This document shows positions 1 through 8,301 of a DNA stretch of 62,811 nucleotides, piece by piece. The first letter of the stretch is position 1. Each line of letters begins with the position of its first letter. The position numbers and the translations under genes are program-made. The DNA comes from Betaproteobacteria bacterium. GTDB taxonomy: Bacteria > Pseudomonadota > Gammaproteobacteria > Burkholderiales > SG8-41. The DNA is taken from the NCBI GenBank assembly GCA_025356695.1, contig JANXSE010000359.1, positions 1 through 62,811 of the forward strand, in the 5' to 3' direction. Below the pieces are notes generated by a model that was not told the DNA's origin, searched no databases, and saw nothing but the letters and a program-made list of their open reading frames with translations.

Positions 1-28
1 GCAGCACGTATTTTCTGGAGACACGGGG

Positions 29-1456
29 ATGAGCGAGCAGTCCACTTATAACTACAAGGTGGTGCGGCAGTTTTCGATCATGACAGTGGTGTGGGGCATC
101 GTCGGCATGCTGGTCGGTGTCATCATTGCCGCGCAACTGATCTGGCCGGACCTGAATTTCGGACCATGGCTGACCTACGGCCGTCTGAGACCATTGCATA
201 CCAACGCGGTAATTTTTGCCTTCGGCGGATGCGCGCTGTTTGCGACGTCGTATTACGCCGTGCAGCGCACCAGTCACGCGCGGCTGTTCAGTGACGGGCT
301 GGCGGCGTTCACCTTTTGGGGCTGGCAACTCATTATCGTACTGGCCGCGGTAACGCTGCCGCTGGGCATTACCAGCGGCAAAGAATATGCCGAACTCGAG
401 TGGCCGATCGATATCCTGATCACGCTGGTCTGGGTCTCCTACGCCATCGTCTTTTTCGGCACGATCATGAAGCGGAAAATCCCGCACATCTACGTCGCCA
501 ACTGGTTTTTCGGCGCCTTCATCCTGACTGTGGCGGTTCTGCATCTGGTCAACAGCGCGGCGATCCCGGTGTCGCTGACCAAGTCCTACTCGGCGTATGC
601 CGGTGTGCAGGATGCGATGATCCAGTGGTGGTACGGTCACAATGCAGTCGGCTTTTTCCTCACTGCCGGCTTTCTCGGCATCATGTACTACTTCATTCCG
701 AAGCAGGCCGGGCGCCCTGTGTATTCGTACCGGCTCTCGGTGGTGCATTTCTGGGCGCTGATCTTCACTTATATGTGGGCGGGCCCGCACCATCTGCATT
801 ACACCGCGCTACCGGACTGGGCGCAGTCGATCGGCATGCTGTTTTCACTGATCCTGCTGGCCCCTTCGTGGGGCGGCATGATCAACGGTATGATGACGCT
901 GTCCGGTGCGTGGCACAAACTGCGCGACGACCCGATCCTCAAGTTCCTCGTTACTTCGCTGTCGTTCTACGGCATGTCGACCTTTGAAGGGCCGATGATG
1001 TCGATCAAGACGGTCAATGCGCTCTCGCATTACACCGACTGGACGATCGGCCACGTGCATTCCGGTGCGTTGGGCTGGGTGGCGATGGTGTCGATCGGCG
1101 CCATCTATTACCTGATTCCGCGCCTGTTCGGTCGCAAGGAAATGTACAGCGTCAGCCTGATCAATCTGCACTTCTGGGTGTCCACTATTGGTGTGGTGCT
1201 CTACATTACGGCGATGTGGATTGCCGGTGTCATGCAGGGTCTGATGTGGCGCGCCGTGAATGCCGATGGCACGCTGACCTATAGTTTCGCCGAGGGGGTG
1301 AAGGCGACTTATCCCTACTACATGGTGCGGCTGCTGGGCGGTTTCATCTTCTTCACAGGCATGCTGATCATGGCCTACAACGTGTGGAAGACGATCGCAG
1401 GTCAGCGCGCGGTGGATGATGCAAAGATCCCCGCGGTCACGCTGGCGCACGCCTGA
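29..1456 (+). CDS. ccoN: cbb3-type cytochrome c oxidase subunit I
   Basis: Catalytic heme-copper subunit of the high-affinity cbb3 oxidase in the inner membrane; reduces O2 to water at low oxygen and pumps protons. The 475-residue protein is a run of about twelve membrane helices and carries the expected histidines: H57, H204 (in WWYGHN), the pair H254/H255 (GPHHLH), and H342/H344 (GHVH). By family alignment these bind the low-spin heme b, CuB and heme b3. Length is normal for CcoN. The ATG follows a GGAG Shine-Dalgarno. First gene of a tight cluster with ccoO 16 bases downstream. The promoter lies mostly outside the window, so an FNR site could not be looked for. Confidence 0.97.
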   Translation: MSEQSTYNYKVVRQFSIMTVVWGIVGMLVGVIIAAQLIWPDLNFGPWLTYGRLRPLHTNAVIFAFGGCALFATSYYAVQRTSHARLFSDGLAAFTFWGWQLIIVLAAVTLPLGITSGKEYAELEWPIDILITLVWVSYAIVFFGTIMKRKIPHIYVANWFFGAFILTVAVLHLVNSAAIPVSLTKSYSAYAGVQDAMIQWWYGHNAVGFFLTAGFLGIMYYFIPKQAGRPVYSYRLSVVHFWALIFTYMWAGPHHLHYTALPDWAQSIGMLFSLILLAPSWGGMINGMMTLSGAWHKLRDDPILKFLVTSLSFYGMSTFEGPMMSIKTVNALSHYTDWTIGHVHSGALGWVAMVSIGAIYYLIPRLFGRKEMYSVSLINLHFWVSTIGVVLYITAMWIAGVMQGLMWRAVNADGTLTYSFAEGVKATYPYYMVRLLGGFIFFTGMLIMAYNVWKTIAGQRAVDDAKIPAVTLAHA

Positions 1457-1472
1457 TTCTGGAGCGGAATAA

Positions 1473-2087
1473 ATGACAACTAAACACGATGTAATCGAAC
1501 GCAATGTAGGGTTGATGATCCCGCTGATCATTCTCGCCATCGCTTTTGGCGGGTTGGTCGAAATCGTGCCGCTGTATTTCCAGCGCTCGACGACCGAGCC
1601 GGTGGCCGGCCTCAAACCCTACACCGCGCTGCAGCTTTCCGGGCGCGACATCTACATCCGCGAGGGCTGCAGCAACTGCCACTCGCAGATGATTCGTCCG
1701 TTCCGTGCCGAGACCGAGCGTTACGGGCATTACTCGGTGGCGGGCGAGTTTGTATATGACCATCCGTTCCTGTGGGGTTCGAAACGCACCGGTCCCGACC
1801 TGCATCGCGTCGGCGGCCGCTATTCCGACGAATGGCACCGCGTGCATTTGAACAACCCGCGCGATGTGGTGCCGGAATCGAACATGCCGGCCTATGCGTT
1901 CCTTGCCCAGGCCAAGCTCGATCCGGACATGGTGCCGCTGAAAATGAGCGCTTTGCGCAAAGTCGGCGTGCCGTATACCGATGAAGATATCGTCGGCGCT
2001 GCCGAGGCGGTCAAGGGCAAGACGGAGCAGGATGCGTTGATCGCTTATCTGCAGGGCCTGGGTTTACTGCTCAAGAACGTGAGGTAA
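1473..2087 (+). CDS. ccoO: cbb3-type cytochrome c oxidase subunit II (mono-heme c)
   Basis: Membrane-anchored cytochrome c subunit that passes electrons from CcoP to CcoN. One N-terminal helix (about residues 13-35) is followed by a periplasmic domain with a single heme-attachment motif CSNCH (C66, C69, H70) and a downstream Met in an ESNMPAY context that suits the sixth ligand. At 204 residues it is of usual CcoO length. It sits between ccoN and the tiny ccoQ, with a ccoQ start six bases after its stop, so the subunits are almost certainly co-translated. Confidence 0.97.
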   Translation: MTTKHDVIERNVGLMIPLIILAIAFGGLVEIVPLYFQRSTTEPVAGLKPYTALQLSGRDIYIREGCSNCHSQMIRPFRAETERYGHYSVAGEFVYDHPFLWGSKRTGPDLHRVGGRYSDEWHRVHLNNPRDVVPESNMPAYAFLAQAKLDPDMVPLKMSALRKVGVPYTDEDIVGAAEAVKGKTEQDALIAYLQGLGLLLKNVR

Positions 2088-2092
2088 CGGCG

Positions 2093-2266
2093 ATGAATTA
2101 CAGCGATCTGAGCAGTGTAATGACCGTCGTGATGATGACGGTTTTCATTGGCATCGTGCTGTGGGCGTGGAGCGGCAAGCGGCGCGATGATTTCGAGGCG
2201 GCCGCACGTGTGCCGCTCGAAGAAGATATGCCGGCGGAACAAATCCGACGCCAGGCAGGCCATTGA
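2093..2266 (+). CDS. ccoQ: cbb3 oxidase small subunit IV
   Basis: Small 57-residue protein between ccoO and ccoP. It begins MNYSDLSSVM, has one hydrophobic helix (about residues 9-25), then the basic WSGKRRDDFEAAA stretch typical of CcoQ. In the family CcoQ stabilises the assembled cbb3 complex and is not catalytic. The ATG is five bases after the ccoO stop and the stop lies nine bases before ccoP. Easily missed because of its size; position, membrane topology and the charged tail make the call secure. Confidence 0.93.
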   Translation: MNYSDLSSVMTVVMMTVFIGIVLWAWSGKRRDDFEAAARVPLEEDMPAEQIRRQAGH

Positions 2267-2275
2267 GGGAGAATC

Positions 2276-3187
2276 ATGAGCGACTTTACCAACGATTTCT
2301 GGAGCGTTTACATTGCGGTAATCACCGTCGTCAGCATGATTGCGTGCGGCGTATTGCTGTTTACCTTCAGCAGCACGAGCGGGTCCGGCGCGCAGGGTGA
2401 GACGACGGGACACACCTGGGATGAGGATCTCAGCGAGCGCAACAGTCCGCTGCCGCGCTGGTGGATGTGGATGTTCTACATCACCATCGTGTTTTCGCTG
2501 ATTTATCTCGTCCTGTATCCGGGTCTCGGCACTTATAAAGGCACTTATGGCTGGAGTTCGAAAGGGCAGTTTGAGGCCGAACAGAAGGACGCGGCAGCCC
2601 AGTACGGCCCGATTTTCGATAAGTATCTGCAGCAGGACCTCAAGGCGGTTGCCGCCGATCCCGATGCGCGTGTCATCGGCCAGCGCCTGTTTCTGAATTA
2701 TTGTTCGCAATGCCATGGCTCGGACGCCGGCGGCGGCAGGGGTTTTCCGAATCTGCGCGACGATGTCTGGCTGTACGGCGGTGATCCGGAAACGATCAAG
2801 ACGTCGATTCGCGATGGGCGCCTCGGCATGATGCCGGCCATCGGTGCCGCGGTCGGTGGGCCGGAGGCGATCAAGGACGTTGCCAACTACGTGCGTTCGC
2901 TCTCCGGGTTGCAGCACGACGCAGAGATGGCAGAGCGCGGCAAGGTCAAGTTCGGCGCCATCTGCGCAGCCTGTCACGGCGCCGAAGGCAAGGGCAAGCC
3001 TGAATTGCATTCGGCTAACCTGACCGACAAGGACTGGCTCTATGGCAGTTCGGAAGCGACGATCATCGAGACAATCACCAAGGGACGAACCGGGCAGATG
3101 CCGGCGCACAAGCAGTTCCTTGATGACGGCAAAATTCACCTGCTTGCGGCCTACGTCTACGGGCTGTCGAACCAGTTCCAGAAATGA
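2276..3187 (+). CDS. ccoP: cbb3-type cytochrome c oxidase subunit III (di-heme c)
   Basis: Di-heme cytochrome c that accepts electrons from soluble cytochrome c or other donors. Two N-terminal hydrophobic helices (about residues 9-31 and 62-82) precede two cytochrome c domains, each with a heme motif: CSQCH (C143, C146, H147) and CAACH (C230, C233, H234). Methionines in GMMPAIG and GQMPAHK contexts suit the axial ligands. The length of 303 residues fits CcoP. A GAGGGAG-like Shine-Dalgarno precedes the ATG. The next gene starts four bases after the stop. Confidence 0.97.
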   Translation: MSDFTNDFWSVYIAVITVVSMIACGVLLFTFSSTSGSGAQGETTGHTWDEDLSERNSPLPRWWMWMFYITIVFSLIYLVLYPGLGTYKGTYGWSSKGQFEAEQKDAAAQYGPIFDKYLQQDLKAVAADPDARVIGQRLFLNYCSQCHGSDAGGGRGFPNLRDDVWLYGGDPETIKTSIRDGRLGMMPAIGAAVGGPEAIKDVANYVRSLSGLQHDAEMAERGKVKFGAICAACHGAEGKGKPELHSANLTDKDWLYGSSEATIIETITKGRTGQMPAHKQFLDDGKIHLLAAYVYGLSNQFQK

Positions 3188-3191
3188 CCTG

Positions 3192-3806
3192 ATGCGCGAT
3201 GGCGATGTTGCGAACGCGAAGGAACCGGCGCCTGCTGAAATCAACCTGACAACCCGGTCGATTCATCTTGCGCTGGTGGCGTTCGGCATGCTCGCGCTCA
3301 TCAGTGGCCAGTTTGCCGGCGATTACAAGTCGGCGGAACACGCAGGTTTTGACATCCACCGCTGGTGTGGCCTGGGCATGGCGCTGGTCGTTGCGCTGCG
3401 CGTGCTGTGGGGGTTCGCCGGGCCGCGCAAAAACCGTTTCTCGACATGGTTTCCACTGACCCGTGCGCGTCTGCTGCCGGCCTGGCAGGATATCGTTGCG
3501 TTGACCCGCCTTGTGCTGCCGTCGCGGCCATTGCATCAGGGCCTTGCCGGACTGGTGCAGATGCTGGGGCTTTTCGCATTCGTATGGATGGCGGTGAGTG
3601 GTGCCACGTTATTTGTCTGGCTGGTGCCGGGCGGCGCTGCAACCGGCGCAATCAGCTTCACCAAGGAACTGCATGAGGGCGGACAGGTCATAGTCTGGGC
3701 ATATCTGGCGCCGCATGTCGGTGCTGTTGTTGCACACGCATTGGCCGGCCACGCGTTATGGCGGCCGATGTTTTTTTTCAAGCAGGCAAAAGAAAAGCGG
3801 CAATGA
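3192..3806 (+). CDS. Cytochrome b561-type membrane protein
   Basis: A 204-residue membrane protein resembling the bacterial cytochrome b561 / Ni,Fe-hydrogenase b-subunit family: about four hydrophobic helices with heme-ligand-type histidines in TRSIHLALVAFG, GFDIHRWCGLG, LHEGGQVI and LAPHVGAVVAHAL. Such proteins bind heme b in the membrane and exchange electrons with the quinone pool or a c-type cytochrome. The start is chosen at the ATG four bases after the ccoP stop; the frame is open further upstream but that part overlaps ccoP. Its stop overlaps the ccoG start (ATGA). Insertion between ccoP and ccoG suggests a role in the electron path to, or assembly of, the oxidase. Confidence 0.85.
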   Translation: MRDGDVANAKEPAPAEINLTTRSIHLALVAFGMLALISGQFAGDYKSAEHAGFDIHRWCGLGMALVVALRVLWGFAGPRKNRFSTWFPLTRARLLPAWQDIVALTRLVLPSRPLHQGLAGLVQMLGLFAFVWMAVSGATLFVWLVPGGAATGAISFTKELHEGGQVIVWAYLAPHVGAVVAHALAGHALWRPMFFFKQAKEKRQ

Positions 3807-5218
3807 GTCAGGCAGAACAAAAATCATCGACTGCAAAGCCGGACGGCACGGTCGATCTCTACGAAATCCAGCGCACCATACACCCGCGTTCGGTGCATGG
3901 CTGGTTTGCCAACTGGCGCATTGCGCTGGTGGTGTTTACCCAGCTGGTGTTCTACGGAACATTGTGGCTGAACTGGAACGGCCGCCAGGCTGTGCTGTTT
4001 GATCTGGCTTCGCGCAAGTTCTACATTTTCGGTCTCGTCTTTTGGCCGCAGGATTTTATTTTTCTGACGACGCTGCTTGTCATCTCTGCGCTTTCTTTAT
4101 TTTTGTTTACGGCGGTGGCGGGACGCTTGTGGTGCGGTTACGCCTGTCCGCAGACCGTCTATACCGAGATTTTTTTGTGGATCGAGCGTCGCGTCGAAGG
4201 CGACCGCATGGCGCGCATCAAACTCGACGCACAGCCGCTCAACGGGCGCAAGGCCGGGCTGAAGGCGCTCAAGCACGGCATCTGGATCGCACTGTCGCTG
4301 TGGACCGGTTTTACCTTCGTCGGTTATTTTTCTCCGGTGCGGGAACTGCTGACTGAAGCCGTGCATGTGCACCTCGGGCCTTGGGAAACCTTCTGGGTGT
4401 TCTTCTACGGTTTTGCTACCTACGGCAATGCCGGCTGGATGCGCGAACAGGTCTGCAAATACATGTGCCCGTATGCGCGTTTTCAGAGCGTGATGTTCGA
4501 TCGCGATACCCTGATCATCACCTACGACGCCAAGCGCGGCGAACCGCGGGGTTCGCGCGGACGAAATGTCGATTCGCGCGGCGCGGGGCTCGGTGATTGC
4601 GTCGATTGCGGCATCTGCGTGCAGGTCTGTCCGACCGGCATCGACATCCGGCACGGCCTGCAGTATGAGTGCATCGGTTGCGCGGCCTGCATCGACGGCT
4701 GCAACCAGGTCATGGACAAGATGGGGTATGCGCATGGCCTGATCCGCTACACTACCGACAATGCCGTGCACGGCGCCTATCAGGATAAACAGATACTCCG
4801 CCACGTCTTGCGTCCGCGGACGCTGATTTACAGCGCCGTGCTGTTCACCGTGATCGCCGCGTTTTTCGTCTTGTTGTTCCTGCGCGTACCGCTGAAGGTC
4901 GATGTCATTCGCGATCGCGCCGCCATGGTCCGGGAAACCGCCGATGGGCGGCTGGAGAATGTATACCGCTTGCAGGTGATGAATACCTCCGAGGTGACGC
5001 GTAAACTGTCGATCTCGGTCAGCGGTATCGAAGGCATGGAAGTCATTGTCAAACAGCCGGTCGAAGTACCCGTGGCCAGTACAACGACGGTGCCGGTGAC
5101 GGTGCGTATTGACCCTGCGCAGACCGGGCCGGGCTCGCACCCGGTGCGTTTTACCATTCAGGACGCCGACGACGCGCGGGTAAAAACCGTGGAAAAGTCG
5201 GTGTTTTATGTTCAATAA
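3803..5218 (+). CDS. ccoG: cbb3 oxidase assembly protein CcoG (FixG family, polyferredoxin)
   Basis: Membrane iron-sulfur protein needed for maturation of cbb3 oxidase; family members act as cupric reductases supplying Cu(I). Of 471 residues, the N-terminal half has several membrane helices with a CGYACPQT motif (C111, C115) and CKYMCPYAR (C218, C222). Two [4Fe-4S] ferredoxin motifs follow (C266, C269, C272, C276 and C290, C293, C296, C300), then a helix and a C-terminal Ig-like periplasmic domain. I chose the ATG that overlaps the upstream stop, as it gives the usual MSQ-like N-terminus. Closely followed by ccoH. Confidence 0.96.
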   Translation: MSQAEQKSSTAKPDGTVDLYEIQRTIHPRSVHGWFANWRIALVVFTQLVFYGTLWLNWNGRQAVLFDLASRKFYIFGLVFWPQDFIFLTTLLVISALSLFLFTAVAGRLWCGYACPQTVYTEIFLWIERRVEGDRMARIKLDAQPLNGRKAGLKALKHGIWIALSLWTGFTFVGYFSPVRELLTEAVHVHLGPWETFWVFFYGFATYGNAGWMREQVCKYMCPYARFQSVMFDRDTLIITYDAKRGEPRGSRGRNVDSRGAGLGDCVDCGICVQVCPTGIDIRHGLQYECIGCAACIDGCNQVMDKMGYAHGLIRYTTDNAVHGAYQDKQILRHVLRPRTLIYSAVLFTVIAAFFVLLFLRVPLKVDVIRDRAAMVRETADGRLENVYRLQVMNTSEVTRKLSISVSGIEGMEVIVKQPVEVPVASTTTVPVTVRIDPAQTGPGSHPVRFTIQDADDARVKTVEKSVFYVQ

Positions 5219-5238
5219 TAGAAAAAGAGTTGACGACC

Positions 5239-5745
5239 ATGACATCGATTGAAAATACGCTGGCACGGCCCTGGCACCGCGAACCGTGGCCGTGGATTCT
5301 GATGGCCGGCCCCGCGATCGTGATCGTAGCCGGCTTCGTCACGCTGTGGCTGGCCATTTCCTCGGATGACGGTCTGGTTGCCGAGGACTATTACAAGCGT
5401 GGTCTGGCCATCAACCAGACGCTCTCGCGCGGGCAGGCGGCACGCGATCTTGGTTTGAGCGCTGAAGTGACACTCGGTGAGGCGACCGGCAGGGTAACGG
5501 TGACAATGCACGGCGGTGGCACGCTGCCCGACGTGCTCAACCTGCGGCTGGTGCATCCAACGCGCGCCGTTGCCGATCAGAAACTGGAACTGCATAAAAC
5601 GGCGCCGGGAACATTCGTTGCCGCGCTGGCGTCGCCGGTTGACGGCCGGCGCGTGGTATTGATCGAGGACCCGGCGCGGCAATGGCGGCTGGCCGGCGAG
5701 GCGAGCGGCAGTGCGCAACACAATATCGTGGCAGTACCGCAGTAA
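5239..5745 (+). CDS. ccoH: FixH family protein (CcoH)
   Basis: Small membrane-anchored assembly factor of cbb3 oxidase. The N-terminus carries the conserved REPWPWILMAGP stretch leading into one transmembrane helix (about residues 20-42), then the AEDYYKRGLAIN motif that marks FixH, and a periplasmic beta-rich domain. 168 residues from the ATG; an in-frame TTG nine bases earlier is a possible but weaker start. It lies twenty bases after ccoG, the normal FixGH order. No ccoI (copper ATPase) or ccoS follows, so those functions must be encoded elsewhere. Confidence 0.93.
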   Translation: MTSIENTLARPWHREPWPWILMAGPAIVIVAGFVTLWLAISSDDGLVAEDYYKRGLAINQTLSRGQAARDLGLSAEVTLGEATGRVTVTMHGGGTLPDVLNLRLVHPTRAVADQKLELHKTAPGTFVAALASPVDGRRVVLIEDPARQWRLAGEASGSAQHNIVAVPQ

Positions 5746-5781
5746 ATCAGAAATACAGCGCGGCTCATTGAGGAGGCAGCT

Positions 5782-6120
5782 ATGCAGCGGGCGATCTGGG
5801 TACTGTGGCCGTCGTTTGTCATTGGCGGGGCGGCCGAGGCGGTCTTTTTCACACTGTTTGATCCAATGGAACTGCATTTGTTCGGCGAACCGGTTGAACT
5901 CGGGCGCACGGCAATTTACAGCATCGGTTTTTTTGCCTTCTGGGCAGTGGCTGCGGCATCCAGCGCCATGACCTGCTTTCTGCAGAAGCCGGCGGCCGAT
6001 ATCAACAACTTCTGTCCTCTCAAGCCACCCGAACGGCCGCCGGGATGTCCGATGCGCGACAGCGGGGAAAGTTGCTGCGAAGATCCGCAGCAGGGCATTC
6101 AGGTTTTCGGCCGGCGGTAA
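5782..6120 (+). CDS. Small membrane protein with Cys-rich tail, cco-linked
   Basis: A 112-residue protein of unknown function, preceded by a strong GAGGAGG Shine-Dalgarno. Two hydrophobic helices are visible (about residues 5-28 and 45-65). The C-terminal tail has five cysteines among many prolines (NNFCPLKPP, PPGCPMRD, GESCCEDP). It lies 36 bases after ccoH on the same strand. The location and the Cys-rich tail make a role in copper or heme delivery to the oxidase plausible, but this is inference only. Its last 22 bases overlap the convergent FNT channel gene. Confidence 0.75.
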   Translation: MQRAIWVLWPSFVIGGAAEAVFFTLFDPMELHLFGEPVELGRTAIYSIGFFAFWAVAAASSAMTCFLQKPAADINNFCPLKPPERPPGCPMRDSGESCCEDPQQGIQVFGRR

Positions 6121-6923
6121 ATCACGTAGTACACCAGCGCCACCATCACGCTGCCGCCGACGATATTGCCCAGCGTGACCGGCAGCAGGTTGCCGGCGAA
6201 GCCGGCCCAGTCGAGCGTTGCGGTGTTTACATCGGCGGGAACGCTGCCGTCGTTCTTCAGCATGATGCCGAGCGGGATGAAATACATGTTGGCGACGCTG
6301 TGTTCGAAGCCTGCCGCCACGAACGCCGAAATCGGAAAGACGATGGCGATGATCTTGTCGGTTACGCTATGGCCGGCTAGTGCGATCCATACCGCCAGGC
6401 ACACCAGCAGATTGCATAACACGCCTTTGAAGAACGCCTGCGCAAACGGCAGTGCGGTCTTCGCCGCTGCGATCCGCAGATAAGCGTCCGCGACCGCGTG
6501 CTTGTTCATGTCGGCGTGATGCGACAGATATACGATGACGGCAAGGCCGATCGCGCCGGCCGCATTGGCAATAAAGACCAGCGCCCAGTTGCGCAGCACT
6601 TCAGTCGTGCTGATGCGGCCGTCCGCCCACGCCATTACCAGCAGGTTGTTGCCGGTAAACAGTTCCGCGCCCGCGACCACGACGAGCACCAGCCCCAGCG
6701 AAAATGCCAGCCCGCCCAGCACGCGCGCGACGCCGAACGACAGCTGGGTGTCGCTGGCGACGATGGTGAAATACAGCGCACCGAGGCCGATGAATGCACC
6801 AGCGAGTGCGCCCAGCATCAGCGTCTTCAAAGGAGGCAGACGTGCCTTGGTGACACCGAGCGATTCGACCCTTTCTGCGATCTGATCGGGCGAATAGGCG
6901 TCAAAGCCGAGGAAGCCGTCCAT
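6099..6923 (-). CDS. Formate/nitrite transporter family protein
   Basis: A 274-residue inner-membrane channel of the FNT (FocA/NirC) family. Six hydrophobic segments are visible. The N-terminal MDGFLGFDAYSPDQIAERVE is the usual cytoplasmic FNT start, TGNNLLVMAWADGRIS and GVLCNLLVCLAVWIAL match the family's conserved loops, and HSVANMYFIPLGIM carries the central-pore histidine. The family passes formate, nitrite or hydrosulfide; substrate cannot be told here. The upstream region has a perfect FNR box at a class II distance from a plausible -10, so induction at low oxygen is expected. Overlaps the small cco-linked gene tail to tail. Confidence 0.93.
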   Translation of the reverse strand: MDGFLGFDAYSPDQIAERVESLGVTKARLPPLKTLMLGALAGAFIGLGALYFTIVASDTQLSFGVARVLGGLAFSLGLVLVVVAGAELFTGNNLLVMAWADGRISTTEVLRNWALVFIANAAGAIGLAVIVYLSHHADMNKHAVADAYLRIAAAKTALPFAQAFFKGVLCNLLVCLAVWIALAGHSVTDKIIAIVFPISAFVAAGFEHSVANMYFIPLGIMLKNDGSVPADVNTATLDWAGFAGNLLPVTLGNIVGGSVMVALVYYVIYRRPKT

Positions 6924-7058
6924 AAAAGTCCTTTCTAACCGGGCACAGGAAACGTGCAGAAACTGTCGCCAACTGGAGCGATGGCTTTATCGGTGAATTG
7001 ATACGGGCGTGCGACGCGCGCGGGCCGCATCAATCCACTTTCACGCTCGCATGGATGC

Positions 7059-7099
7059 AGATTAGGAGCTTGACAGAGCAGTGTTTTGATGCGGATCAA
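7059..7099 (-). promoter_or_regulatory. FNR box with -10, promoter of the FNT gene
   Basis: 7086-7099 reads TTGAT-GCGG-ATCAA, a perfect FNR/Anr consensus. On the minus strand a TAATCT hexamer at 7064-7059 would place the start of transcription near 7052, putting the box centre about 41 bases upstream, the classical class II activator position. The FNT start codon is about 130 bases further on. Seen: motif and spacing. Inferred: oxygen-controlled activation. Confidence 0.75.
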
Positions 7100-7156
7100 A
7101 GGGCAACGATCCTGCAAACTGCAAACAGTGCGCAGCCTGCGCAATTGCCCCGACCG

Positions 7157-7200
7157 TTGATTTGTGTCAACTCTGCCTGCCGCACAGGGGAACATATTGT
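7157..7200 (+). promoter_or_regulatory. Second FNR-type box with -10, rightward promoter
   Basis: 7157-7170 reads TTGAT-TTGT-GTCAA, one mismatch from the FNR consensus. A CATATT (7193-7198) or TATTGT (7195-7200) hexamer would put a start near 7205-7207, again about 41-43 bases from the box centre. This faces the DksA/TraR-type gene that starts at 7279. The -10 is weak, as expected for an activator-dependent promoter. Confidence 0.6.
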
Positions 7201-7278
7201 TTTCACTGACATCGAATAACGTATGGCGTGCCGCCTTCGGCATGTCCGGCTTGATTTGCCAAACGACGGGGACGAGCG

Positions 7279-7671
7279 ATGACTTCACTCACGGCAAAAG
7301 AAGTAACTACGGTCAAGGACGCGCTTAAGAAATTCGAGGTGGCGGTGCGCGACGCCATGCGCAATGCGCTGGCGGAGGCGCGCGGGGACAATGGCGACGC
7401 AGCGGGCGCCGTTCATGATCTGGGCGAAGAGTCCATCGCCGATGAACTGCTGGCGGTAAACAGCGCGCTGGCCGAAAGGCATGGCCATGAACTGTTGCTG
7501 GTCGAGCAGGCGCGTCAGCGCATCGCGGACGGAAGCGTCGGGGTCTGTGCCGATTGCGAAGGTGCGATTGGCGTCGCTCGGCTGGTCGCCAACCCGGTCG
7601 CCGCACGTTGTATTGGCTGCGAGGCACTGCACGAGCGCACCTACGCGCATGCGGCGACACCGCGCTTGTAG
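7279..7671 (+). CDS. DksA/TraR-family C4 zinc-finger protein
   Basis: A 130-residue protein of the DksA/TraR superfamily. The N-terminal two thirds is helical and probably coiled-coil; the C-terminus has a four-cysteine zinc finger (CADC, then CIGC 21 residues after the last Cys of the first pair). Family members enter the RNA polymerase secondary channel and modify initiation, often with ppGpp, but many short forms like this one are uncharacterised. It is probably not the housekeeping DksA, which is about 150 residues with a DxxDxA coil tip; that tip is not evident here. Expression is probably FNR-controlled from the upstream box. Confidence 0.85.
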   Translation: MTSLTAKEVTTVKDALKKFEVAVRDAMRNALAEARGDNGDAAGAVHDLGEESIADELLAVNSALAERHGHELLLVEQARQRIADGSVGVCADCEGAIGVARLVANPVAARCIGCEALHERTYAHAATPRL

Positions 7672-7774
7672 TTCCCGCGATTTTCCGGGTGACGGCACCT
7701 ACATCAGCGCGGTGCGATAAGACGGCGCAGTTGAAATTCCAGCAGTTCGATGCGCAGATAAGGGCGACAGGCGT

Positions 7775-7789
7775 GGAGGGCAGTGTATT
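7775..7789 (+). promoter_or_regulatory. Shine-Dalgarno and ATT start of the CBS gene
   Basis: GGAGG at 7775-7779 followed after seven bases by ATT at 7787-7789. The spacing is ideal and the downstream codons give the STIGTVCERNVV N-terminus expected of stand-alone CBS pairs. ATT initiation is rare and best known from infC, so a base change or sequencing error turning ATG into ATT is the main alternative. Confidence 0.55.
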
Positions 7790-8236
7790 AGCACCATCGG
7801 CACGGTTTGTGAACGCAATGTTGTTTTTACCGGCGCCGATACGACTGTACAGGCGGCGGCGAAATTGATGCGGCAGCACCACGTCGGCTCGCTGGTGGTC
7901 GTGGTGGAGCGCGATGGCCGCCGCGAGCCGGTGGGCATCGTCACCGACCGCGATATCGTGATCGAAGTCAGCGCACTTGATCTCGATCCGAACGTTCTGA
8001 CGGTCGGCGACATTGCCCTGCCGAAACTGGTCACCGCCCGCGAGGGAGACGGTCTGCAGGCGGCGGTGGATATCATGCGCAAAGAATGCGTGCGACGGCT
8101 GCCGGTGCTCAGCGAGGCCGGTGAACTGGTCGGCATTCTGTCGTTTGACGATCTGCTGGTGGCATTGATGCGGCAACTGGCAGAAATGACGGATACCATT
8201 GGCCGCGGACGTGAAACCAATCCTGCAGTTCGCTAG
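7787..8236 (+). CDS. CBS-domain protein with apparent ATT start
   Basis: A 149-residue protein made of two CBS domains (about residues 3-62 and 75-135), a module that binds adenine nucleotides. Motifs: HHVGSLVVV, PVGIVTDRDI, VRRLPVLSEAGELVGILS. The first ATG or TTG in the frame (7865-7870) would cut the first domain in half. The frame is open back to a TAA at 7718, and the homology-like N-terminus begins at an ATT (7787) placed seven bases after GGAGG (7775-7779). No ATG, GTG or TTG exists in between. I therefore annotate from the ATT. It follows the zinc-finger gene by 115 bases and probably belongs to the same low-oxygen group. Confidence 0.8.
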   Translation: MSTIGTVCERNVVFTGADTTVQAAAKLMRQHHVGSLVVVVERDGRREPVGIVTDRDIVIEVSALDLDPNVLTVGDIALPKLVTAREGDGLQAAVDIMRKECVRRLPVLSEAGELVGILSFDDLLVALMRQLAEMTDTIGRGRETNPAVR

Positions 8237-8301
8237 CCGCGCGCCGCGCCGGCCGGCACGGTATATCATCGTTACATTCAATTGTCCGGATTCGGCGGCG
8301 C

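Larger units (their letters stand above)
6924..7278. other. Divergent intergenic region with two FNR-type boxes
   Basis: Only stretch above 300 bases without a gene. It separates the leftward FNT channel gene from the rightward zinc-finger gene. It contains two FNR-type palindromes (7086-7099 and 7157-7170) and a candidate -10 on each strand at the matching distance. No open reading frame here looks real. Confidence 0.7.

Noticed and set aside
2045..3244. Long minus-strand frame across ccoQ and ccoP
   Set aside because: ccoP on the plus strand carries two heme motifs and the frame opposite has no family features. Same reason for the long frame opposite ccoG (4097-5266).
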